A stretch of DNA of 64,000 nt from positions 70,247,396 to 70,311,395 of the forward strand of contig OY757026.1 of the NCBI GenBank assembly GCA_963580285.1, given 5' to 3'. The notes under the pieces were generated by a model that made no database searches, had not been told where the DNA came from, and saw only the letters and a program-made list of their open reading frames with translations. Both the position numbers and the translations under genes were made by a program. This stretch comes from Lucinisca nassula. Taxonomy: Eukaryota > Mollusca > Bivalvia > Lucinida > Lucinidae. Numbering within the stretch: the stretch's first letter is position 1; every line of letters starts with the position of its first letter. Below are positions 27,601 through 39,600 of this stretch, piece after piece.

Positions 27601-30600
27601 GCGTCCGTGCGTCCGTGCGTGCGTGCGTCCGTGCGTGCGTAAACAATTTCTTTAAACGACATCTCCTCCTAAACCACTGATCGGATTTTGACCAAACTTC
27701 ACAGGAATGATCCTTAGGTGGTCCCCTTTCAAAGTTGTTCAAATGGTTCCGGTCCGTTGCACATGTAGGTTTTTGGGGCCAAAAATAGACTTTTTTCACC
27801 AAAAACTTAAAAAATCTTCTTCTCTGAAACCACAAGGCCCAGGTCTTTGATATTTGGTATGAAGCTTCATCTAGTGGACCCCTACCAAGATTGTTCAAAT
27901 TATTGTGCTGGGGCCAAAAATGCCCCTGCCCCGGGGCCCTTTGGTTTTACATAGGCTTATATAGGGAAAATCTTTAAAAATCTTCTTCTCTGAAACCACA
28001 AGGCCCAGGACTTTGATATTTGGTCTGAAGCTTCATCTAGTGGACCCCTACCAAGATTGTTCAAATTAAAGTGCTGGGACAAAAAATGCCCCCGCCACGG
28101 GGCCCTTTGGTTTTACATTGGCTTATATAGGGAAAATCTTTAAAAATCTTCTTCTCTGAAACCACAAGGCCCAGGTCTTTGATATTTGGTATGAAGCTTC
28201 ATCTAGTGGACCCCTACCAAGATTGTTCAAATTATAGTGCCGGGGCCAAAAATGCCCCCGCCCCAGGGCCCTTTGGTTTTACATAGGCTTATATAGGGAA
28301 AATCTTTAAAAATCTTCTTCTCTGAAACCACAAGGCCCAGGACTTTGATATTTGGTATGAAGCTTCATCTAGTGGACCCCTACCAAGATTGTTCAAATTA
28401 TAGTGCTGGGACAAAAAATGCCCCCGCCACGGGGCCCTTTGGTTTTACATGTGCTTATATAGGGAAAATCTTTAAAAATCTTCTTCTCTGAAACCACAAG
28501 GCCCAGGTTTTTGATATTTGGTATGAAGCTTCATCTAGTGGACCCCTACCAAGATTGTTCAAATTATAGTGCCGGGGCCAAAAATGCCCCCGCCCCGGGG
28601 CCCTTTGGTTTTACATAGGCTTATATAGGGAAAATCTTTAAAAATCTTCTTCTCTGAAACCACAAGGCCCAGGACTTTGATATTTGGTATGAAGCTTCAT
28701 CTAGTGGACCCCTACCAAGATTGTTCAAATTATAGTGCTAGGACAAAAAATGCCCCCGCCACGGGGCCCTTTGGTTTTACATTGGCTTATATAGGGAAAA
28801 TCTTTTAAAAATCTTCTTCTCTGAAACCGCAAGGCCCAGGTCTTTGATATTTGATATGAAGCTTCATCTAGTTGACCCCTACCAAGATTGTTCAAATTAT
28901 AGTGCTGGGGCCAAAAATGCCCCCGCCCCTGGGCCCTTTGGTTTTACATAGGCTTATATAGGGAAAATCTTTAAAAATCTTCTTCTCTGAAACCACAAGG
29001 CCCAGGACTTTGATATTTGGTATGAAGCTTCATCTAGTTGACATCTACCAAGATTGTTCAAATTATAGTGCTGGGGCAAAAAATGCCCCTGTCCCGGGGC
29101 CCTTTGGTTTTACATAGGCTTATATAGGCCAAAATCGTTAAAAATCTTCTTCTCTGAAACCGCAAGGCCCAGGACTTTGGTATTTAGAATAAAGCTTCAT
29201 CCCATGGACCTCTACCAAGAATGTTCAATTTATAGCCCTTGGGCCAAAAATGCCCCCGCCCTGGGGCCCTTTGGTTTTACGTAGACTTATATAGGGAAAA
29301 TCTTTAAAAATCTTTTTCTCTGAAATTACAAGGCCTAGGTCTTTTATATTTGGTATGAAGCTTCATCTAGTTGACCCCTACCAAGATTGTTCAAATTATA
29401 GTGCTGGGGCAAAAAATGCCCCCGCCCCGGGGCCCTTTGGTTTTACATAGGCTTATATAGGGAAAATCTTTAAAAATCTTCTTCTCTGAAACCACAAGGC
29501 CCAGGACTTTGATATTTGGTATGAAGCTTCTTCTAAAGGACCCCTACCAAGATGATTCAAATTATCAAATTATAGCCCTTGGGCCAAAAATGCCCCTGCT
29601 CTGGGGCCTTTTGGTTTTACATAGACTTATATAGGGAAAATCTTTAAAAATCTTCTGCTCTGAAACCACAAGTCCTAGGTCTTTTATATTTGGTATGAAG
29701 CTTCTTCTAAAGGACCCCTACCAAGATGATTCAAATTATAGTGCTGGGGCCAAAAGTGGCCCCGCCCCGGGGCCCTTTGGTTTTACATAGGCTTATTTGG
29801 GGATAATCTTTAAAAATCTTCTTCTCTGAAACCACAAGGCCCAGGACTTTGAAATTTGGTACGAAGCTTCATCTAATAGACCTCTACCAAGACTGTTCAA
29901 ATTATAGCCCTTGGGCCAAAAATGCCCCCACCCCAAGGCCCTTTGGTTTTTACATAGATTTATATAGCCCTGGGGCCATTTGGTTTTGCATAGGTTTATG
30001 TAGGGAATATCTTTAAAAAAAATCTTCTTCTCTGAAACCGCAAGGCCCAGGTCTTTGATATTTGATGTGTAGCTTCATCTAGTGGACCTTTGCCAAGATT
30101 GTTCAAATTATAGCCTTTGTTGATGTTTGGTATGAAGCTTCACCTTTAAGTCCTCCCTCAACATTATGCACATTAAAGCCCTGGGGCCAATAATGGCCCT
30201 CTCTGGGGCCCACTTGTTACACTATGGATCAGGTGAGCGATCCAGGGCCATCATGGCCCTCTTGTGATTAATATTAGGATCACTTTTTGTCTGTCATCCG
30301 TGCGTAAACAATTTCTTCAAATGACATCTCCTCCTAAACCACTGATCGGATTTTGACCAAACTTCACAGGAGTGATCCTTAGGTGGTCCTCTTTCTAAGT
30401 TGTTCAAATGGTTCCGGTCCGTTGCACATATAGGTCACAGGAGACAAAAATAGATTTTTTCACCGAAAACTTAAAAAATCTTCTTCTCTGAAACCGCAAG
30501 GCCCAGGTCTTTGATATTTGGTATGAAGCTTCATCTAGTGGACCGCTACCAAGATTGTTCAAATTACAGTGCTGGGGCCAAAAATGCCCCCGCCCCGGGG

Positions 30601-33600
30601 CCCTTTGGTTTTACATGGGCTTATATAGGGAAAATCTTTAAAAATCTTCTTCTCTGAAACCGCAAGGCCCAGGACTTTGATATTTAGTATGAAGCTTCAT
30701 CTAGTGGACCCCTACCAAGATTGTTCAAATTGTAGTGCTGGGGCCAAAAATGCCCCCGCCCCGGGCCCTTTGGTTTTACATGGGCTTATATAGGGAAAAT
30801 CTTTAAATATCTTCTTCTCTGAAACTGCAAGGCCCAGGTCTTTGATATTTGGTATGAAGCTTCGTCTTGTGGACCCCTACCAAGATTGTTCAAATTATAG
30901 TGCTGGGGCCAAAAATGACCCCGCCCCGGGGCCCTTTGGTTTTACATGGGCTTATATAGGGAATATCTTTAAAAATCTTCTTCTCTGAAACCGCAAGGCC
31001 CCGGTCTTTGCTATTTGGTATGAAGCTTTATCTGATGGACTGCTACCAAGATTGTTCAAATTAAAGTTCTCAGGCCAAAAATGCCCCCGCCCCAGGGCCC
31101 TTTGGTTTTACATCGGCTTATATAGGGAAAATCTTTAAAAATCTTCTTCTCTGAAACCTCAAGGCCCAGTTCTTTGATATTTGGTATGAAGCTTCATCTT
31201 GTAAACCTCTACCAAGATTGTTCAAATTAAAGCCCTGGGGCCAAAAATGCCCCCGTCTCGGGGCCCTTTGGTTTTACTTAGACTTATACAGGGATAATCT
31301 TTAAAAATCTTTTTCTGTGAAACCACAAGGCCTAGGTCTTTGATTTTTGGTGTGAAATTTCATCTAGTTGACCTCTATCAAGATTGTTCAAATTATAGAC
31401 CTGGGGTCAAAAATGCCCCTCCCCAAGACCCTTTGGTTTTACATAGACTTACATAGGGAAATCTTTAAAAATCTTCTTCTCCGAAACTGCAAGGCCCATG
31501 TCTTTGATATTTGATATGGAGCTTCATCTAGTGGACCTCTACGAAGATTGTTCACATTATAGCCCCCGGGCTACAAATCCCCCGCCCCGGGGCCCTTTGG
31601 TTTTACATAGACTTATATAGAGATAATCTTTGAAAATCTTTTTCTCTGAAACAGCATGGCCCAGGTCTTTGATATTTGGTGTGAAGCTTCATCTAGTGGA
31701 CCTCTATCAAGATTATTTAAATTATAGCCCAGAGGCCAAAAATGCCCCCGCTCTGGGGCCATTTGGATTAACATAGGCTTATGTAGGGAATATCTTTAAA
31801 AAAATCTTCTTCTCTGAAACCGCAAGACCCAGGTCTTTGATATTTGGGGTGTAGCTCCATCTAGTGGACCTTTGCCATGATTATTCAAATTATAGCCTTT
31901 GTTGATATTTGGTATGAAGCTTCACCTTTTTAGATCTCCCTCATCATTATACACATTATAGCCCTGGGGTTAATAATGGCCCTCCCCGGGGCCCACTTGT
32001 TACTCTATGGATCAGGTGAGCGATCCAGGGCCATCATGGCCCTCTTGTTATTATTTCTGCCCTAAAGTATAGATTGTGGCTACTCGTTAGAACTGCCTCG
32101 ATGAGGCGGTTCTAACGAGTACCATGATCTTTATGTTGAGCAAATAAGAAAAAATATACCATTTTTATCTTAAAAATTTCGTTTTATCAGCGGTAAAGTT
32201 TTATATCACAACTCGTGTTCTTAAGCAATCTATCGCGAATCAAACCGGCTTTCAGTTCTTCTATTTAATTTTGATTTCATAGCCATCTTTCAGATCAATG
32301 CATTTCTTATAGTAATATGTTTTCTGATACAAATAATTTATAATAAAAATACTCCCGAAAAGGCACAATGAAAAGTTAGTCATCTTAGGTCGCCGAGGGT
32401 ATAAACATTTCAAGCTTCCAAAGGAAGAGAAAGACTTTGTGCCATGAAGTCACACGTAAAACATAATCCAAAAACATAGAATCAACTAAAGTAAAAAAAG
32501 CTGTAGTGGCTTGGATAGGCTTCCAAGGTGGTTCTTCTGTAGCAGTTTATTTTTGTAATGGTTTGTCTTTGAGTGTGTGTATCGCTTATATTATTTTGCT
32601 TTGGATAGCCAACTGGCCATTTTGTGGGAAAGTAACTCCTTTTGGCTTGCTGTTTTTCATGCTTCAAGCAGGGTCTAGTCATTCTTTTCCTTTGGTGTCT
32701 TTGATGGGAGCTGTGGGTTAATTGTGGCGATTCCTGATCATTGCCTATACTTCTGTTTTCAACTCTTGATTGTTCAAGTTATAATTCTCATATTATCCAT
32801 AATAAATACTTAAATTATATTTATCCGCATACTAACTGAATAGCAAGAAGCCGTTACAAAGAAAATCAAAGTTTGAGTTAGACCAGTTTGAATCAAGGTT
32901 GACGAATCATTAACATTACAAAGAGAAACGATCAGGTACCAGAACAGAGAAAATACCAGTATTATCATTGCATAGTTATGCTTAGTAAATGATGCTTCTG
33001 TAGCAATGTGGCACAATATACTTAAACCATTCTACTTCACTATTTTCTTTTCAGCCCATATATTTTTCGATGATGCGTTTGAGTACCAAGGTGACGAGGC
33101 AAGAGCTAATGGTTATGTGAAACAGCTGATTCGAACCATTGATGTGGCTGTCAGGCATGTACACTTATCCTAATATAACAATAAAACCAGTTATAACAAA
33201 ATATCAGTGCAAAAATGAAACGGATTAATGGTTATATTCAACGATTTAGAAAAAAAACTGATGTTGATATCGGTTAATATCTCGTCGACGAAATGAGTTT
33301 TAACTCTTATCCTGTTGTTCACAACAACCCCTATCTTTGGAAACAGTGTAGATCAAGATCAGATGGCTTCTGTAGAAGCCACCTGATCAGGATCTACACT
33401 GTTTGACATTCAGTTTATGGATTTGTAAGAATAAATTATATCAAGTGATCTAATTGGTTCAACGTCAGAAAAGGGTGTCGCTAAATTGAACATTCACCAG
33501 GAGAAGGGGTTTGATCGGTCAGGTTTGCCCCCCAGAGCTTCGGTTGGGTGGGGCAAGTTCTTCTGATACTGAGGCCCCATATTTGGATTTACATCTATCT

Positions 33601-36600
33601 ATTGTAGATGGATTTGTTTCGTGCAAAGTTTATGATAAACGCGACGGCTTTGATTTTGAGATTGTAAATTTTCCTTTTTTGGATGGTGGCGTTCCTCGTG
33701 CGCCGTCCTATGGCGTTTATATTTCGCAATTAATTCGATTTGCAAGAGTGTGTAGTCATGTAGCTGACTTCAACACTCGTAATGGGTTATTAACGGCTAA
33801 ACTCCTTGGTCAGGGTTATCGGTACCATGGGCTGCGCGGAGCCTTTTCGGGATTTTATAGACGCCATTCTGGTTTAGTTTCGGGATTCAATATTGGGCTT
33901 AAATCTCTTCTGCAACAAGGTCTGTCGTAACCCGAATTTTGTGGTGACTTGGTGTGTGAATTCGGAGAAGTGTGTGGCCGCAGTGGCTTCGGCACCCAGT
34001 TTCGTGAGGTCATTCTTCGATGTGGGAAGATTGGGTGCGGCATGGATATTATACGACAGACTGCGTGCATGGTGGTTGGCCCAATCACGGTTGGCAACTT
34101 TGCTTCCTTCTTTGGTTGCACGCCGGTTGGTCAGGCCTCAGATTCTATGACGGCTCCAACGTAAAGGCTTATTGAGAATAAGAGCGATCTAATTCAAGGT
34201 AATGTTGGTTGGTGCCTGATTCTCTGTCTCTGGTCGGCCCCATCGGAGTCTAACTGTTGGTTTTCTTTTGCTCCAGCATTTCAGTGGTTTCTTGCTGTCG
34301 AGTCCTCACCGTTGTCTCACCTCTGTGGTTCTTTGATTTTTGTGTTCACGGAGATGTTGCACTGATGAGTTAGGAGGCCTTCATGCGGACTGAACAAATT
34401 ATTTGTCTATATCGCGACGGAAGTAAGGGCGAGGATTGTGTCCACGTAAAATCGATTTAAGCCCCCCAGTGGAAATCTTCCACTGACCGTTCCAAGGCGG
34501 CTCTTCTGTGGCGATTTATTTATGTTGTTGTTTGTTACTTACTGTGTGTATCACTTGTGTCTTTTTATTTTGGATGACCATATGGCCATTTTGTGGGAAA
34601 GTAACTGTCTTTATGGCCTTCCTTTGTTTAGGTTTCCATTATGGTTTTGTCGCTTAATGTTTGTATTTCTTTCCCTTTGGTGTCTTTTATGGATGGAGTA
34701 AGTTAATTGTATCAATTCCTGATCTTTGTTTTACTTCTACTATTAAGCAAGTAAAGGAAAGTGCCCTTTATGACGGCTGGGATTCTTTATATCGGTAACT
34801 TTATTACAACTGTAACTATACGGCATTAAGTACTGTCGTTATTTCTAGGGCCATATGTAAACACATGTTTTCTCCTAACTATACGTTTGCAGATATGTCC
34901 CAGTTTATTGTTTAAAAAAAATCATGTAACTTTAACATAATCGTATATTGACAACTTGTTTTCATTAGGGTCTAGTTATTTCATGTTTGTGTTTCTTTCC
35001 CGTTGGTGTCTCTGATGGTAGCTGTGGGTTAATTGTATCGATTCCTGATCATTGCTTTTACTTCCATTTTGCATATCAAATCAAAATGATTCCGCATGTG
35101 GATATGTTACATGTTCAACATCTCCGGTTAATAGAGACGCATGTCTGAAGCAAGCATTCATTAGTGTATTGTTTATAAACAAGAAAATTATAAATGTGAG
35201 TTAATAGTTCACTGGCATATAGAGATAATAATAAACCGACATACAATGATAAAACTAACGCAGAGGATGGCTTCCGTTTTATCAAACTCCAGTTACCTTA
35301 AATATTCGGATCCCTAAAGGTTTATAATAAATCGACTCTACAGTTGACTAAAACATCAAGTCTTAAGTTAAAGCTAATGCATTTTGACATGAGACAGATG
35401 ACCTCTTTTACCATAATTTCGCATCCGACTTGAATGCATATAATTTTTATGTCTCTTCGCCTTTTTCTGAAGAGGTCGCTATTGTTATTCAATACATAGA
35501 GGTCGGTAAATGGGTCGCCATTTACAAGATGCCAAAAATTCACGAGATGTTTACGAAAACCGACCTATTAGCCGATAACATCGACTAATTTCTTCTTTGC
35601 ATAGAGGTCAGTCTCTTGTTAGACTGCACCAGCTAAACGAGTGTATCTTCTTGAGTTACCTTACCGCATAAGCTTAAAATAAAGGAGAATCGATGCACGT
35701 TCGTCGAAGGACATATCTTAAAGAATTTATTTTTAGCTCGGCTGTTTTCGAAGAACACGATGAGGTATTTCATAGCTCTGATTCGTCTGCGTCGTCGTCG
35801 TCGTGCAAAAACTTGGATTTTTTGTAACATCTCTGTCATAACTGAACATATTTACTTGAAACTCGGTTTAGTTGTTCATTATGAAAAGGGGAACTCATAC
35901 CAACAGGTGAGGTAACCCTCAAAATATTTTTGGCACAGTTATGCCCCTTTTTCGACTTAGAATTTTTGTTTTCTAAAAGAAACTGCAGCCGAGCGTTGGC
36001 ATCCGCATGCAGTGCTCTTGTTTTTTACTTTTAAAATTAGAACCTTATTCATTATTTTGGAAGTAGATCCATTTCGGAGTTGCTCAGTTCACGGGAGAGC
36101 AAATAGTGTTTTTGAATGCAGTAGCCTAATTATCGTTGTACTGAGGCCTGACCGACTTCTCAGAGCATCCCTGTCAGCAAGAAAGGTGTGTTCTTTTCTG
36201 CTGAATCTTGTTTTTATGCACCCCCCCCCCCCGGAATCAAGGGTTCGGGGGCATATAGTTTTTGGTCTGTCTGTCTGTCCGTCTGTTTGTCTGTCCGCAA
36301 AAACCTTAACATTGGGCATCACTTTTGAATGGTAACTGATAGGGCTTTCATATTTCACATGTGCATTCCTCGTCACAGGACATTTCAAGAGGTACCATAA
36401 ATTTTGACCGCATGACCTTGACCTTGGACCTACTTATGACCTCCTTTTCAAAAACTTTAACATTGGCCTTAACTTTCGATTGGTAAGTGGTATGGCTTTC
36501 ATATTTCACCTGTGGATTCCTTGTCACAAGACCTGTCTAGTTGTACCATAATTTTGACCTCGTGACCTTGACCTTGACGTTTGACCTACTTTTTAAAAAC

Positions 36601-39600
36601 TTTAACATAGTCCTTAACTTTCTATTGGTAAGTGATAGGGCTTTCATATTTCACATGTGCATTCTTTTTCACAAGCCCTTTCTAGTGGTACCTCGACCTT
36701 GCCGTTTGACCTACTTTTAAAAAAACTTTAACAGTGGCCATAACTTTCGATTGGTAACTGTGTGTGTGAATTCGGGTTTAACGTCGCTTTTAACAATTTT
36801 TCAGTCATATCACGACGGTGTCTGGTTGCGACAGGGAGCTCAATGCTCACTTTTATAGTGCTGCCTCACTGAAGTATCATGTCCCAGACACATTACATGA
36901 TACCACACCCAGTCACATTATCCTGGCACTGGGTCGACCACTCCTAGCTCTACCCCGTAAATCTGAGTGCCAAGCGAGGTGCAGCTAATACCATTTTTAA
37001 CGACTTTGGTATGTCGCGACCCGGGATCGAACCCGTGACCTCCGGTTCCCCGGAGCGGACACTCTACCAACTGAGCTATCGGGGCCGGTCGATTGGTAAC
37101 TGATATGGCTTTTTTATTTCACATGTGCATTCTTTGTCACAAGACCTTTCCAACTATCCAATAATTTTTGACCTTGTGACCTTGACCTACTTTTTTAAGA
37201 CTTGAACATTGGCCATTCCTTTCGTTTGGTTAGTGATACTGCTTTCATATTTAATATGCGCTGTCCGGGGGCATCAGTGTTTCACAAACACATCTTGGTT
37301 TTTTTTTTTTTTTGTTTTTTTTTTGTTCAGTCGGACCCTTTTCAGCTTTTCATATTGGTTACAAAATGAAGTCATTAATTCATGTTTTTCAGTTCCGTTC
37401 ATACATTCGGCTTGAAAATTCCTCCTCCGTCAAAGATAGACACGCCTTATGGTGGGAGATTAATTTGGAGGCTACCTGGAGGGAACAAACTGATAGCCCA
37501 CTTAAAGGACAAGGCAAAGATACGACATAGGAAACGCTGGAGTCAGGTATTGTCGCCCGATTATAGACAACATTGCACAGATATATCTTAAGTCTAACAT
37601 GTATATCGTGGCTCCAGAGAGGGAGCGGTAATGAGGAAAACTAAGGGATAGTTATTGTATTTATCCTTGTTAGAAGCATATGCATTGCATTATACATGAA
37701 GCCCCAATAACAAATATTGTAATGGGGAAATAAGAATTATCAGCACTTAATTCTTTATTTATTTCATCCTAGATTAATGAAGTGAAGGCAATGATCAGGA
37801 ATCGATACAATTAACCCAGAGCAGTTGCTCCCATCAGAGACATCAAAGGGAAAGAAACACAAACATGAAATAAGTAGACCCTAATGGAAACAGCAATAGC
37901 GGAAAGCCAAAAGGACAGTTACCTTCCCCACAAAATGGCCAATCGGCTATCTAAAGTAAAAAATATTAGCGATACACACACTCAAAAACAAACCACAACA
38001 AAAATAAACCGCGACAAAAGAACGGCCTTGGAACGGTCAGTGAAACGTATTCCACTGTCGGGCTTATATCGGTTTTACGCGGCCACAATTCTCGCCCTTA
38101 CTTCCGTCGCGATTTAGACAAATAATTGATTGGTTCAGTCCGCATGAAGGCCTCCTTACTCACCAGTGCAACATAAATCAAACAACCAATGAGATGAAAC
38201 AATGGTGAAGACTCGGCAGCAAGAAACCACTGAAATGCTGGAGCAAAAGAAAACCAACATACCGACTCCGATGGGCCCGACCAGAGACAGAGGTTGTCTT
38301 GTCCGTACTTTATTCAGCTCTTTTTATGTTCCTCGGAAAGACATTTTCAGAGGACTAATTGTAATGTTTTAAAGTTTCTCGCGAAAATCTGTAAATACTC
38401 TTACTCATGTGTCTTGATAGGATCTTCGTAAATCGTCTAACTTCTGTGAGAGTGATATTATCCAGCATAGCTTACTTCTAGCCTCAGATGAACGATCAGA
38501 TGATATGAATGACAGTTTATATGTCGGGTTTCGGGAGATGTTCACTTCATGGACTTGTTCACGTGATGTATTTTTCTTATTCATGCTAAAAATAGAGTAG
38601 GTTGTTGTAATGACCGCCAAAAAGAGGTGGCTCTATCATTTTTAAAACAATTTTGTGTATTCACAAAAAAGAAATAATATTATACCCCTTTCAACTCTCA
38701 TTTTCCATATAAAAATGAGGTTTTCCTGGGTGTACATAAGTTGATGTTCTTTAAATTTCTAGGTCATGTATATGTACTATTTCTTGGGACATAAACTCCT
38801 GTCAATGGGCGGTGGCAAAGAGAAGATAAAGACTATCGCTGACAACACATTTTTGCTGGCACTAGATGGAGATGTTGACTTTCAGCCATCAGCCCTTAAA
38901 CTCCTAGTAGACAGAATGAAAAGAAACCCACATGTCGCTGCTGCTTGTGGCCGAATCCACCCTATAGGATCTGGTAAATATTTAAATACTATTGATTTCA
39001 TTAATAATAGTTTAACAATTTCACGACATCATTTTATATGGTCACAGAATATTACTTGTACATTTGTGCATAACTTATTTTTGCATGAAAATATTATAAC
39101 CATGCAAAATAATTCCGTTTTTATTATCTTTGCAATGTTATTTAGTCAGATGGAAATGTTTTAAATTTTACCTTAGATTGTTATTAGCATACAGTACTGT
39201 TCAAACTATTATTGGCGCCCTTGTTAACTAGGAGCAATCTGCAATTAGAATATGTATTAACTTTTAGCCAACTGTGGCGTTCACTATTGTTTAATTAAAA
39301 CAGCTGAGTATAGTTAATCCTGGTTTACCTGTAGTTATATAATAATAGAAGTTAAGGTAATGATCAGTAATCGAAACAATTAACCCACACAACCAATCAG
39401 AGGCACAAGAGGGAAAGAAAAACAAACATTAAATAACTACACCCTAATGGAAACATCGCTAGTGGAAAGCAAAAAGGACAGTTACTGTCCCACAAAATGG
39501 TCAATTGGCTATCCAAAACAAAAATATATAATCGATACACACACTCAAAGACAGCCCATAACAAAAAAAAAACCAACAGAAGAACCGCATTGGAACGGTT

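Noticed and set aside
27528..32049. CRISPR-like array
   Set aside because: Units are 166 bases, contiguous and without unique spacers, in an animal genome; it is a minisatellite.
33157..33160. GT donor for exon 10 at CAT|GTACAC
   Set aside because: It gives phase 0 and would put exon 11 out of frame with its conserved TPYGGRLIW stretch.
33506..34140. Diversity-generating retroelement type mutagenesis
   Set aside because: Those systems change A to any base and act in prokaryotes and their phages; here changes are almost only A to G, and no template/variable repeat pair is visible.
33893..34164. Overlapping open frames as separate small genes
   Set aside because: They are frames of the hypermutated family A copy and its shadow frames.
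37012..37086. Possible tRNA gene on the - strand
   Set aside because: A and B boxes are good, but the sequence continues into a SINE body and sits inside a minisatellite, so it is a SINE head.
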